Assembly (NCBI RefSeq): GCF_963678635.1
Contig: NC_087065.1
Location: forward strand, 27,111,254-27,175,253
DNA: 64,000 nt
DNA from: Symsagittifera roscoffensis
Lineage: Eukaryota; Xenacoelomorpha; Acoela; Convolutidae
Direction of reading: 5' to 3'
The number at the start of each line of letters is the position of its first letter. The first letter of the stretch is position 1. The notes under the pieces were generated by a model. It was not told where the DNA came from, did no database searches, and worked only from the letters and a program-made list of their open reading frames with translations. Position numbers and translations under genes: made by a program. Shown here in pieces: positions 43,497-56,315 of the stretch.

Positions 43497-45163
43497 TTTT
43501 AAACGAAAAACAATGAGAGCAATTCTTGCATAGAATTTCAGCAAAAACTATGCTGCAATTTTGATTTTACCATTCTGGTCCAAAATTTACCCAAAAAATG
43601 GATGCGTGTGTGATGTTTGTGAACGCAAAAATATGTACTACAAACGATGTCTTCAATTAGACCGCTGAACAGGATGTCAGGCATCACTCCGACAAGACTT
43701 CATGCAAAATAGTAAAAATTAAGGGCTTCATGCTAACATTTTACTGACTAAGTCAAAAAGTTTGATTCTTTTGAAGCCTGTGATGAAAACTTTCTCAGGC
43801 TTTTGATATTTTGTTATCAGTTATTGGCTTTTTGATAAAACTTGAATTGGTTATTGATATTTCAGAATGTTGAAAATTTAAACGTTATTGTAGAAGTTTT
43901 TTCATGTTTATAATTTTATGTATTCCAAAACTTTGCCTTGTCGTAAGAACAATTAGTGTGGTTTAATTTCGCCTAAACATTTTATAGAAAAAAACTAGAG
44001 CTTTAAGGTGCTTGTGAGGTTTAAATTTCGACCTGACGTCTTTTTCGCTTGTAGTCCCGCGGGCCTGTTGTCCTAGACTTCCCTAGACATTTAAAGAAGA
44101 ATCATCCCGTCCGCAAAAAAAAATATGGACAAACAATATTCAATCAAACTAAGCAAAAAATGTCAAAATTAATTTTAGTATGCCGATCAAACTGATACTT
44201 TAAAATAATTCCTTGGAAAAATATTTAATTCAGAAGTCTTTTTTTTTCAAGAAAAAGTCTATGCATGTAGAACAAGAACCTAACTATAAATAAAGATGTA
44301 CACAATGGATGGCTGCTCGCTTAAATCTGAATCAAAAGTAGATACTACGATGAACCGTTAAATTATATTTGGTATCTCAGGGATGCTTTCATGGATTTTT
44401 CACTTATTTTAGCTAACTAGTGTGGGCGAAAGGAGGGAAAGAGTTCTTCCGCATTCCAAAAACGTGCACTTTTAATTGCTGTCGAATTTGATCCTCCGCA
44501 CCTTCGTGATTCCCAATTACTTAAACGAACCTTTCCGCTTGAAAACATTTTATAAAGAGGTTAAGGAAATCTTCTCTTTTCCACTACCTCTTTTGAATTT
44601 AAGTTTTTTAGACTTTCATAACGCCAGAAAGTTTAGCATGGCAAACAAACTACCCGGGTGGGTACAGTGAACTCGTGGGAGGGAAGTGTGGGAAGAACCA
44701 AAACCCCAACCTCTCCTCAAATTTAAGTTGGTTAAGTGAAATACACGATTCTGTATTACTTCAACTGCAGAACTTAATCAAAATCAAAAGTAAGGGTGAT
44801 ATTCAGATCCGTTCTTCGGGGTTCGGATTTTTTCTTAGAGTTCTTCACTAACACTGAAAAACGTTACGCCCCGCCACTTTTCAAGTCACCGGTTTTTTAC
44901 ATACGGTATTTCGAAAATCGAATGGCTTGTTTTTAATGACATGACCAGCGAAATCCGTTGCGCACAAAATTGACGTGTCCTTGAACTAGTTCATTCTTCA
45001 TAAATCTTCCAAATTCAATAAGCAGACCACAGAAAGAGGGTTTTAATTAACCTCGGTTAAGCTTCTGGGCAGGTACATAATTAATTACGACTGTAAGAAT
45101 AAGAGTTGAGCTGCTGTAAGAGTTCATACTTCTGGCAGTTTAGTTATCGACGAGGAGCTAACT

Positions 45164-48100
45164 ATGTGGACGGCACGGAGCATTCTGATTCTTATTACTA
45201 TCACATCTGAAGTATTCGGTTAGGAGAGAACTTTAGGAACTGTTGGTTTTTTTGAACATCAAGGAGTCTTGAAGCAAAATATCAATGCTTGCGCACCTCA
45301 AATAAAGGTTGTTTGGAATTTAATCGTGTTTAGAAAAAACAAGTGAAAGGGTGATACCGATCTGAACTTCAAATTTGGGCTTTAACATTTCGGAATCCTT
45401 TTATATGGCGTCATCATGGAAGATAATAATGTGTGTTTACAGGCGAAGAAGTTGCGCTGAAGGATACAATTCTACGAGCCAGTAGAAAACTGAACAATGA
45501 GAACTACTTTGAGCGGCTGACTCACCAGAAGAGGACCTCACCTCCCCTCTGTCCCATCTTCCAGTTCGAGTGTGGACCTACTCACACTTGCTTGTCGTTT
45601 TCAGCACTATGCAACAATGAGGCCAACTGTCCAGATGCATCCGATGAAGATGGATGCGGGCTGAAGCCGGAACCTCCCAGGGGTAAGATGGAAATTCATC
45701 GAATCTTTTTATTCAAAGGAGAACTTATGCTTGGACGATTTCGATTTGCAAGTTCATATTATTGTATGGCAATTAGCATTTTTAAATTAACTTCTATTCC
45801 AATTAAGGTGATTTAGTTTCTCAAAGGATATTTTAACTTTAGAATGCACGGAGCGAGAATACGCGTGTCAAGATGGTTTGAAGTGCATTCCGAAATCATT
45901 CACTTGCGACAATATTGATGACTGCCAAGACAGATCAGGTGAGAGCATCTGCAATGACCCGGTGCGACCTGGACTTGTTTGCGGACCAGACGCTCTGAAA
46001 TGCGACAGCGGTGAGTATATGGTGTTTTTCGGATTTGAGCCATAGTTATGCATATTGTAAAAAGCTAAGGTACATAGCTTCCTGACGAAAAGTTAGTCCC
46101 GTATCAGGTATTAAGCCTACGATCAACTTTAATCATTAACCGCCTTTTGACACGAAGTTATTTGTCACCAGCCGTTTTTAGCCCGGCTTGAAGGTGTTAA
46201 CTGCTACCATTAAGTTTATGGTCTGAGACTTGTCAACTCTAACAAGCATTCGTTGTTCAGGGACCAAATGTGTTGACCCGGAGAATATTTGCAATAACTT
46301 TGCCAACTGCGCTGACGGGACAGATGAACTTTTTTGCGCTGATCCCATCCCTGACAACGAATGTGCTAACAATGAAATCACTTGTAACGATGGCACATGC
46401 TTGTTGATGTCTAAAGTTTGTGATGGACAACCGGACTGTGCGGATGGTTCCGATGAAGGAACCTGGTGTCCAAAGCCTCCTATACCGATTAAGACTCCTG
46501 CTTGCGGAAGGGATGAGTTCCAGTGCTTCAATGGAAAATGTATCCCACTTTACTGCTTGTGTGACGGAGACATCAACTGCGATTATGCTGAAGACGAAGG
46601 CGATTTTTGTGCTACTCCGGAACCACTTGAACCTAAGCCAACTTGCAGACAAGGACAATTTATGTGCGCTTCAGATTTAAGCTGTATTGATGTAAGGAAC
46701 GTGTGCGATGGGTTTCAGCATTGCCCCAAAGGTGAAGATGAGGGTGATTTTTGCCCAACCGCACCAGCTCCAATCCGACCTCAACCCGCTTGTGACCCCG
46801 AGACTGAATTCATGTGCAATGACGGCAAGTGTGTTGTGCAAACATGTCTCTGCAATGGTAAACTGGACTGCAGTTATGGCGAAGATGAAGGTCCTTTCTG
46901 CGAGGCTGAAATAATTGAAGTAGAGTATCCCTCTTGTAGCTCGAAGGAATTCACTTGCAATGATGGTAAATGCATTGATATCGAGTTTGTATGTGATGGA
47001 TACGGCCACTGCCGGAATGGCGAAGACGAAGGAGCCTTCTGTCCTCCCAAACCGGACCCTATCCCTGGAAAATTGCGTATGACCAATCAATTCATGTGCA
47101 GCGATGGAAAATGCATTCAAAAACGATTCGTATGTGACGGCGTTTGGAACTGCAAGTTTGGCGAAGACGAACATGAGTTCTGCGACGTTAAGGTGACTGT
47201 AGATGACAAGGTATGCGGAATGAACCAGTACATGTGCAACGACTACAGTTGTATTTCTCTGTTCATGGTTTGTAACGGACGTGCTGATTGCGCAAGATCA
47301 GAGGACGAGGGAACTTTTTGCCCAATTGACAAGCCTAGACCTGAACCGACTACTTGTGGCGATAACCAATTCACATGCCGAGATGGATCTTGCATTCCTC
47401 ATTTCTACGTCTGTGACAGCCAATGGCATTGTGCATCAGGAGAAGATGAGGGACGCTTCTGCAAACCCCCGCCTACACTTCCCCCTCCCCCACCAGTTTG
47501 CGGAGGAGATCAATTTACTTGCTCTGACCAGAAATGTATCCCAGCCAAGTACGTCTGTGACCGCAAACGAGATTGCATTAAAGGTGAAGATGAAGGTCCT
47601 TTCTGCCCTAACCCTCTGGAACCAAAACCAGCACCTGAATGTGGAGTTGATGAGTTCATGTGCGCGGATGGGTACTGTATTGATCATGTGATGGTGTGCG
47701 ACGGAAGATGGAACTGCAAGAAAGGAGAAGACGAGGCTCAGTTCTGCAAACCCCCAGAGCCTGAGAAGTTCAAGCCCCACTGCAGAAGAGATGAGTTCAC
47801 CTGCTCGGATAGAAAATGTATCGATGATAAATACGTTTGCGACGGATTGTGGCATTGTAAACACGGAGAGGACGAAGGTGCATTCTGCCCAACAATGCCT
47901 CCAACCATTGCTCCTCCAACTTGCGCTGATGGAAAATTCATGTGTTCTGATGCTTCTTGCATCCCGTTTACCCAGTTGTGCAACAAGAGGTGGGATTGTC
48001 CGGATGGTGAGGATGAAGGAATCTATTGCCAGCCACTGCCTGAACCCGAGAACCCCAAACCTAAATGCGGCGAAGGCCAATTTACATGCCCAGATATGAC

Positions 48101-49315
48101 TTGTATCTTCGAAGAGGAAGTTTGCGACGGTATTTGGAACTGCGCTGGAGGTGAGGATGAAGGTGAATTCTGCCCTACTCAACCACCTGTCAAGCCTGGA
48201 AACTTGTGCAGCGCCAAAGATTTCACGTGCTCAGATGGAACATGTATCTCGCAGAACTTGGTTTGTGATGGACGATGGGATTGTAAATACGGAACCGACG
48301 AAGGAATTTATTGCAAAGGACTCCCAGTTCCTCCCGCTCCCAAGCCACCATGCAAAGTGCACGAGTTTACTTGTCAAGACCGCAGCTGTATTTTGGAAAC
48401 TCATGTTTGTGATGGGAAGATGGACTGCCGATTTGGCGAAGACGAAAGCGAGTTCTGCCCGACTGCGCCTACTGCTCCTCCTCCGCCCACTTGTGGACCT
48501 AAAGAATTCATGTGCTCCGATTCTTCCTGCATCCCTATGAAGTAAGTTTGCATTTGGTTCCAAATATCAGCTGTTTTATCAAATGCACCCTGATATTTAT
48601 TTAGCCTTGTGAGTATGATTCGATTTCTTTCAGCTGCGTTTGCGATGAGGTCTGGAATTGTCGTCATGGCGAGGATGAAGCTGAGTTCTGCAAGCCAGTT
48701 AAGCCGTTCCCCAGAGCCAGCTGTGGCAAAAAGGAATACGAGTGCACGACAGATGACTTCTACACCGAACCTCACTGTATCGACGAGCGGGAACTCTGTG
48801 ATGGATATTCTAATTGTCCGGATGGGGAAGACGAAGGTCTCTGGTGTACGACTGAGCTGTGTCAGGGATACCTCTGTGCTGACAAGTCCAGGTGTCTCAA
48901 GTGGCACCAGATTTGTGACCAGGTCAAAGATTGCATGTGGGGTGATGACGAAGAGAACTGCGCTATCCTGCCACCCAAGAACATGAACTATACCTGCAAG
49001 ATCAAAGAGTTCGGTTGCACGGACAACAAGTTGAGCGTCGTTAATGATTCTGCTTAATGATACAAACATAAGCCATGGTTTTATAGTGCGACGTGCAACG
49101 GGAGACGAGACTGTCCGGACAACTCTGACGAGAGTATCTGCAACAGACCGAAAGTGATGTTCGACAGGAACAACCGAGAGTGTCCCTACCCACAGAAGTT
49201 CGTGTGTGCCGATGGGAACAGATGTCTGCCTATGTCTTCGCTGTGCGATGGACAGAAGGAGTGCCCCGATGGATCGGACGAAGTAAAGGAAATGTGCGGC
49301 TCCTCGCCCCACTGA
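45164..49315 (+). CDS. Secreted 23-module LDLa protein, copy 1, probably decaying
   Basis: Exons by eye: 45164-45218, 45443-45682, 45843-46010, 46261-48541, 48634-49029 and 49087-49315, all with GT-AG introns and matching phases. The start MWTARSILILITITSEVFG is a signal peptide. Then come 23 class A LDL-receptor modules (six Cys each, Ca-binding acidic end), mostly with GEDEG instead of the classical SDE. Such modules bind ligands in receptors and extracellular matrix. No membrane anchor is seen. Three lesions set it apart from copy 2. SDE is SGE in module 2. The first Cys of module 9 is Arg. A 103-base deletion removes the end of exon 5 and its donor. Use of a cryptic GTTGAG donor would keep frame (1122 aa) but lose a Cys of module 22. 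Otherwise translation stops at 49055. Confidence 0.85.
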
Positions 49316-49395
49316 TGGATAAGCGCATTAGGCTGAACTTATCTCAAATTGATTTAATATAACGCATATAAAATATCTATCGCTGTGTGATGGTT

Positions 49396-49410
49396 ATTAA
49401 AGTTATTAAA
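49396..49410 (+). promoter_or_regulatory. Candidate poly(A) signals, LDLa copy 1
   Basis: Two ATTAAA hexamers (49396-49401 and 49405-49410) lie 80-95 bases after the stop codon. The matching sites in copy 2 are at 55932 and 55941. Confidence 0.4.
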
Positions 49411-49576
49411 TTTCTAATTGTTTTAATGAAGAGATTGAAGTAAGAAACCTCACAATGACCTGGGTATCACAATGACCTGGGTACTTATTAAGTTAACATC
49501 TTTCCATTCCAAAGAATAGGAGTTTCCTTTACAAAACTAGCTTTGGGGTCGTCCGAACACTTGGGGTTAGGACAAG

Positions 49577-49707
49577 ACATAGAAAGTTCCATGGGTATGG
49601 TTAGCTTGGGTGTTTGTATGTAAGCATTTTTATTAACATACAAAACCGAAAGGTAATTACTTACATACAAACACCCAAGCTAACCATACCCATGGAACTT
49701 TCTATGT
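49577..49707. other. Perfect 48-bp inverted repeat, copy 1
   Basis: Bases 49577-49624 (starting ACATAGAAAGTTCC) and 49660-49707 (ending GGAACTTTCTATGT) are exact reverse complements around a 35-base loop. A 17-base direct duplication (TCACAATGACCTGGGTA) precedes it at about 49451. A transcript would fold into a 48-bp perfect hairpin. It may be a foldback transposon, a small-RNA precursor or a replication error. Confidence 0.95.
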
Positions 49708-49832
49708 TGGGCCTCTATTAGTATAGTCGAAGCTAGCTCGTTCGTACTATTTAGCAAAATTTTAAAATATGTAATATAATACTATATCACATCTATGGAT
49801 TTAAAATTAATTGTATTTGGCTATATGAAATA

Positions 49833-49929
49833 GGGACCAGTTTAAGTGTAGTAAATTTAGATTTTTTGGAACTATACAGCTGCCTTATAAATTTTACATT
49901 GATTACTCATCTTTTGGAAACTTCATCAG
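49833..49929 (+). repeat. Gypsy leader fragment at block start, copy 2
   Basis: The same leader scrap as at 43400-43496, carried along by the block duplication. Confidence 0.75.
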
Positions 49930-51596
49930 TTTTAAACAAAAAACAATGAGAGCAATTCTTGCATAGAATTTCAGCAAAAACTATGCTGCAATTTTGATTT
50001 TACCATTCTGGTCCAAAATTTACCCAAAAAATGGATGCGTGTGTGATGTTTGTGAACGCAAAAATATGTACTACAAACGATGTCTTCAATTAGACCGCTG
50101 AACAGGATGTCAGGCATCACTCCGACAAGACTTCATGCAAAATAGTAAAAATTAAGGACTTCATGCTAACATTTTACTAACTAAGTCAAAAAGTTTGATT
50201 CTTTTGAAGCCTGTGATGAAAACTTTCTCAGGCTTTTGATATTTTGTTATCAGTTATTGGCTTTTTGATAATACTTGAATTGGTTATTGATATTTCAGAA
50301 TGTTGAAAATTAAAACGTTATTGTAGAAGTTTTTTCATGTTTATAATTTTATGTATTCCAAAACTTTGCCTTGTCGGAAGAACAATTAGTGTGGTTTAAT
50401 TTCGCCTAAACATTTTATAGAAAAAAACTAGAGCTTTAAGGTGCTTGTGAGGTTTAAATTTCGACCTGACGTCTTTTTCGCTTGTAGTCCCGCGGGCCTG
50501 TTGTCCTAGACTTCCCTAGACATTTAAAGAAGAATCATCCCGTCCGCAAAAAAAAATATGGACAAACAATATTCAATCAAACTAAGCAAAAAATGTCAAA
50601 ATTAATTTTAGTATGCCGATCAAACTGATACTTTCAAATAATTCCTTGGAAAAATATTTAATTCAGAAGTCTTTTTTTTTCAAGAAAAAGTCTATGCATG
50701 TAGAACAAGAACCTAACTATAAATAAAGATGTACACAATGGATGGCTGCTCGCTTAAATCTGAATCAAAAGTAGATACTACGATGAACCGTTAAATTATA
50801 TTTGGTATCTCAGGGATGCTTTCAAGGATTTTTCACTTATTTTAGCTAACTAGTGTGGGCGAAAGGAGGGAAAGAGTTCTTCCGCATTCCAAAAACGTGC
50901 ACTTTTAATTGCTGTCGAATTTGATCCTCCGCACCTTCGTGATTCCCAATTACTTAAACGAACCTTTCCGCTTGAAAACATTTTATAAAGAGGTTAAGGA
51001 AATCTTCTCTTTTCCACTACCTCTTTTGAATTTAAGTTTTTTAGACTTTCATAACGCCAGAAAGTTTAGCATGGCAAACAAACTACCCGGGTGGGTACAG
51101 TGAACTCGTGGGAGGGAAGTGTGGGAAGAACCAAAACCCCAACCTCTCCTCAAATTTAAGTTGGTTAAGTGAAATACACGATTCTGTATTACTTCAACTG
51201 CAGAACTTAATCAAAATCAAAAGTAAGGGTGATATTCAGATCCGTTCTTCGGGGTTCGGATTTTTTCTTAGAGTTCTTCACTAACACTGAAAAACGTTAC
51301 GCCCCGCCACTTTTCAAGTCACCGGTTTTTTACATACGGTATTTCGAAAATCGAATGGCTTGTTTTTAATGACATGACCAGCGAAATCCGTTGCGCACAA
51401 AATTGACGTGTCCTTGAACTAGTTCATTCTTCATAAATCTTCCAAATTCAATAAGCAGACCACAGAAAGAGGGTTTTAATTAACCTCGGTTAAGCTTCTG
51501 GGCAGGTACATAATTAATTACGACTGTAAGAATAAGAGTTGAGCTGCTGTAAGAGTTCATACTTCTGGCAGTTTAGTTATCGACGAGGAGCTAACT

Positions 51597-54500
51597 ATGT
51601 GGACGGCACGGAGCATTCTGATTCTTATTACTATCACATCTGAAGTATTCGGTTAGGAGAGAACTTTAGGAACTGTTGGTTTTTTTGAACATCAAGGAGT
51701 CTTGAAGCAAAATATCAATGCTTGCGCACCTCAAATAAAGGTTGTTTGGAATTTAATCGTGTTTAGAAAAAACAAGTGAAAGGGTGATACCGATCTGAAC
51801 TTCAAATTTGGGCTTTAACATTTCGGAATCCTTTTATATGGCGTCATCATGGAAGATAATAATGTGTGTTTACAGGCGAAGAAGTTGCGCTGAAGGATAC
51901 AATTCTACGAGCCAGTAGAAAACTGAACAATGAGAACTACTTTGAGCGGCTGACTCACCAGAAGAGGACCTCACCTCCCCTCTGTCCCATCTTCCAGTTC
52001 GAGTGTGGACCTACTCAAACTTGCTTGTCGTTTTCAGCACTATGCAACAATGAGGCCAACTGTCCAGATGCATCCGATGAAGATGGATGCGGGCTGAAGC
52101 CGGAACCTCCCAGGGGTAAGATGGAAATTCATCGAATCTTTTTATTCAAAGGAGAACTTATGCTTGGACGATTTCGATTTGCAAGTTCATATTATTGTAT
52201 GGCAATTAGCATTTTTAAATTAACTTCTATTCCAATTAAGGTGATTTAGTTTCTCAAAGGATATTTTAACTTTAGAATGCACGGAGCGAGAATACGCGTG
52301 TCAAGATGGTTTGAAGTGCATTCCGAAATCATTCACTTGCGACAATATTGATGACTGCCAAGACAGATCAGATGAGAGCATCTGCAATGACCCGGTGCGA
52401 CCTGGACTTGTTTGCGGACCAGACGCTCTGAAATGCGACAGCGGTGAGTATATGGTGTTTTTCGGATTTGAGCCATAGTTATGCATATTGTAAAAAGCTA
52501 AGGTACATAGCTTCCTGACGAAAAGTTAGTCCCGTATCAGGTATTAAGCCTACGATCAACTTTAATCATTAACCGCCTTTTGACACGAAGTTATTTGTCA
52601 CCAGCCGTTTTTAGCCCGGCTTGAAGGTGTTAACTGCTACCATTAAGTTTATGGTCTGAGACTTGTCAACTCTAACAAGCATTCGTTGTTCAGGGACCAA
52701 ATGTGTTGACCCGGAGAATATTTGCAATAACTTTGCCAACTGCGCTGACGGGACAGATGAACTTTTTTGCGCTGATCCCATCCCTGACAACGAATGTGCT
52801 AACAATGAAATCACTTGTAACGATGGCACATGCTTGTTGATGTCTAAAGTTTGTGATGGACAACCGGACTGTGCGGATGGTTCCGATGAAGGAACCTGGT
52901 GTCCAAAGCCTCCTATACCGATTAAGACTCCTGCTTGCGGAAGGGATGAGTTCCAGTGCTTCAATGGAAAATGTATCCCACTTTACTGCTTGTGTGACGG
53001 AGACATCAACTGCGATTATGCTGAAGACGAAGGCGATTTTTGTGCTACTCCGGAACCACTTGAACCTAAGCCAACTTGCAGACAAGGACAATTTATGTGC
53101 GCTTCAGATTTAAGCTGTATTGATGTAAGGAACGTGTGCGATGGGTTTCAGCATTGCCCCAAAGGTGAAGATGAGGGTGATTTTTGCCCAACCGCACCAG
53201 CTCCAATCCGACCTCAACCCGCTTGTGACCCCGAGACTGAATTCATGTGCAATGACGGCAAGTGTGTTGTGCAAACATGTCTCTGCAATGGTAAACTGGA
53301 CTGCAGTTATGGCGAAGATGAAGGTCCTTTCTGCGAGGCTGAAATAATTGAAGTAGAGTATCCCTCTTGTAGCTCGAAGGAATTCACTTGCAATGATGGT
53401 AAATGCATTGATATCGAGTTTGTATGTGATGGATACGGCCACTGCCGGAATGGCGAAGACGAAGGAGCCTTCTGTCCTCCCAAACCGGACCCTATCCCTG
53501 GAAAATTGTGTATGACCAATCAATTCATGTGCAGCGATGGAAAATGCATTCAAAAACGATTCGTATGTGACGGCGTTTGGAACTGCAAGTTTGGCGAAGA
53601 CGAACATGAGTTCTGCGACGTTAAGGTGACTGTAGATGACAAGGTATGCGGAATGAACCAGTACATGTGCAACGACTACAGTTGTATTTCTCTGTTCATG
53701 GTTTGTAACGGACGTGCTGATTGCGCAAGATCAGAGGACGAGGGAACTTTTTGCCCAATTGACAAGCCTAGACCTGAACCGACTACTTGTGGCGATAACC
53801 AATTCACATGCCGAGATGGATCTTGCATTCCTCATTTCTACGTCTGTGACAGCCAATGGCATTGTGCATCAGGAGAAGATGAGGGACGCTTCTGCAAACC
53901 CCTGCCTACACTTCCCCCTCCCCCACCAGTTTGCGGAGGAGATCAATTTACTTGCTCTGACCAGAAATGTATCCCAGCCAAGTACGTCTGTGACCGCAAA
54001 CGAGATTGCATTAAAGGTGAAGATGAGGGTCCTTTCTGCCCTAACCCTCTGGAACCAAAACCAGCACCTGAATGTGGAGTTGATGAGTTCATGTGCGCGG
54101 ATGGGTACTGTATTGATCATGTGATGGTGTGCGACGGAAGATGGAACTGCAAGAAAGGAGAAGACGAGGCTCAGTTCTGCAAACCCCCAGAGCCTGAGAA
54201 GTCCAAGCCCCACTGCAGAAGAGATGAGTTCACCTGCTCGGATAGAAAATGTATCGATGATAAATACGTTTGCGACGGATTGTGGCATTGTAAAAACGGA
54301 GAGGACGAAGGTGCATTCTGCCCAACAATGCCTCCAACCATTGCTCCTCCAACTTGCGCTGATGGAAAATTCATGTGTTCTGATGCTTCTTGCATCCCGT
54401 TTACCCAGTTGTGCAACAAGAGGTGGGATTGTCCGGATGGTGAGGATGAAGGAATCTATTGCCAGCCACTGCCTGAACCCGAGAACCCCAAACCTAAATG

Positions 54501-55851
54501 CGGCGAAGGCCAATTTACATGCCCAGATATGACTTGTATCTTCGAAGAGGAAGTTTGCGACGGTATTTGGAACTGCGCTGGAGGTGAGGATGAAGGTGAA
54601 TTCTGCCCTACTCAACCACCTGTCAAGCCTGGAAACTTGTGCAGCGCCAAAGATTTCACGTGCTCAGATGGAACATGTATCTCGCAGAACTTGGTTTGTG
54701 ATGGACGATGGGATTGTAAATACGGAACCGACGAAGGAATTTATTGCAAAGGACTCCCAGTTCCTCCCGCTCCCAAGCCACCATGCAAAGTGCACGAGTT
54801 TACTTGTCAAGACCGCAGCTGTATTTTGGAAACTCATGTTTGTGATGGGAAGATGGACTGCCGATTTGGCGAAGACGAAAGCGAGTTCTGCCCGACTGCG
54901 CCTACTGCTCCTCCTCCGCCCACTTGTGGACCTAAAGAATTCATGTGCTCCGATTCTTCCTGCATCCCTATGAAGTAAGTTTGCATTTGGTTCCAAATAT
55001 CAGCTGTTTTATCAAATGCACCCTGATATTTATTTAGCCTTGTGAGTATGATTCGATTTCTTTCAGCTGCGTTTGCGATGAGGTCTGGAATTGTCGTCAT
55101 GGCGAGGATGAAGCTGAGTTCTGCAAGCCAGTTAAGCCGTTCCCCAGAGCCAGCTGTGGCAAAAAGGAATACGAGTGCACGACAGATGACTTCTACACCG
55201 AACCTCACTGTATCGACGAGCGGGAACTCTGTGATGGATATTCTAATTGTCCGGATGGGGAAGACGAAGGTCTCTGGTGTACGACTGAGCTGTGTCAGGG
55301 ATACCTCTGTGCTGACAAGTCCAGGTGTCTCAAGTGGCACCAGATTTGTGACCAGGTCAAAGATTGCATGTGGGGTGATGACGAAGAGAACTGCGCTATC
55401 CTGCCACCCAAGAACATGAACTATACCTGCAAGATCAAAGAGTTCGGTTGCACGGACAACAACTGCGCACCATTGACGTAAGAAACAGTATTTTGTTCAC
55501 TTATCGGAAGCAAACTTATCCAACCTTATAAACTAATTTATCGCTTGATAAATGAGTACTTCCAAGTTGAGCGTCGTTAATGATTCTGCTTAATGATACA
55601 AACATAAGCCATGGTTTTATAGTGCGACGTGCAACGGGAGACGAGACTGTCCGGACAACTCTGACGAGAGTATCTGCAACAGACCGAAAGTGATGTTCGA
55701 CAGGAACAACCGAGAGTGTCCCTACCCACAGAAGTTCGTGTGTGCCGATGGGAACAGATGTCTGCCTATGTCTTCGCTGTGCGATGGACAGAAGGAGTGC
55801 CCCGATGGATCGGACGAAGTAAAGGAAATGTGCGGCTCCTCGCCCCACTGA
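51597..55851 (+). CDS. Secreted 23-module LDLa protein, copy 2, apparently intact
   Basis: Exons: 51597-51651, 51876-52115, 52276-52443, 52694-54974, 55067-55477 and 55623-55851. Phases agree at every GT-AG junction and give 1127 residues. A signal peptide is followed by 23 LDLa modules joined by Pro-rich linkers (for example PPTLPPPPPVC, PLPTLP in this copy). Modules 5-19 repeat a tight CDGxWxCxxGEDEGxFC pattern and sit almost entirely in one 2.3-kb exon, which suggests internal expansion. All six Cys are present in modules 2, 9 and 22, where copy 1 is damaged. No transmembrane segment or EGF/propeller domain is seen, so it is probably secreted. The ligand is unknown. ATTAAA signals follow the stop. 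Confidence 0.9.
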
Positions 55852-56112
55852 TGGATAAGCGCATTAGGCTGAACTTATCTCAAATTGATTTAATATAACG
55901 CATATAAAATATCTATCGCTGTGTGATGGTTATTAAAGTTATTAAATTTCTAATTGTTTTAATGAAGAGATTGAAGTAAGAAACCTCACAATGACCTGGG
56001 TATCACAATGACCTGGGTACTTATTAAGTTAACATCTTTCCATTCCAAAGAATAGGAGTTTCCTTTACAAAACTAGCTTTGGGGTCGTCCGAACACTTGG
56101 GGTTAGGACAAG

Positions 56113-56243
56113 ACATAGAAAGTTCCATGGGTATGGTTAGCTTGGGTGTTTGTATGTAAGCATTTTTATTAACATACAAAACCGAAAGGTAATTACTTAC
56201 ATACAAACACCCAAGCTAACCATACCCATGGAACTTTCTATGT
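56113..56243. other. Perfect 48-bp inverted repeat, copy 2
   Basis: Arms 56113-56160 and 56196-56243 are identical to those at 49577-49707, including the loop, so the hairpin predates the block duplication. Confidence 0.95.
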
Positions 56244-56315
56244 TGGGCCTCTATTAGTATAGTCGAAGCTAGCTCGTTCGTACTATTTAGCAAAATTTTA
56301 AAATATGTAATATAA

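Larger units (their letters stand above)
43358..49790 (+). repeat. LDLa block, duplication copy 1
   Basis: The block matches 49791-56315 at a constant offset of 6433, rising to 6536 after a 103-base deletion at 49029/49030. Only scattered substitutions distinguish the two. The junction between copies is at ATATGTAATATAA then ATCTATGGATTT. This may be a recent tandem duplication, or two haplotypes assembled in series. Confidence 0.95.
49791..56315 (+). repeat. LDLa block, duplication copy 2
   Basis: This is the second copy of 43358-49790 and it retains the 103 bases missing from copy 1. After 56315 the sequence becomes unique. Confidence 0.95.

Noticed and set aside
46230-46260. Extension of the large LDLa exon upstream to a TTG at 46230
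   Set aside because: The stretch ends in CAG and belongs to the intron. Phase-1 joining of exon 46010 to 46261 restores module 3 with all six Cys.
46257-48182. Long open frames on the minus strand opposite the LDLa exons (up to 248 codons, in both copies)
   Set aside because: They mirror the regular Cys/Asp/Gly codon pattern of the modules on the plus strand. The plus-strand gene has splice sites with matching phases and a signal peptide, so the antisense frames are shadows.
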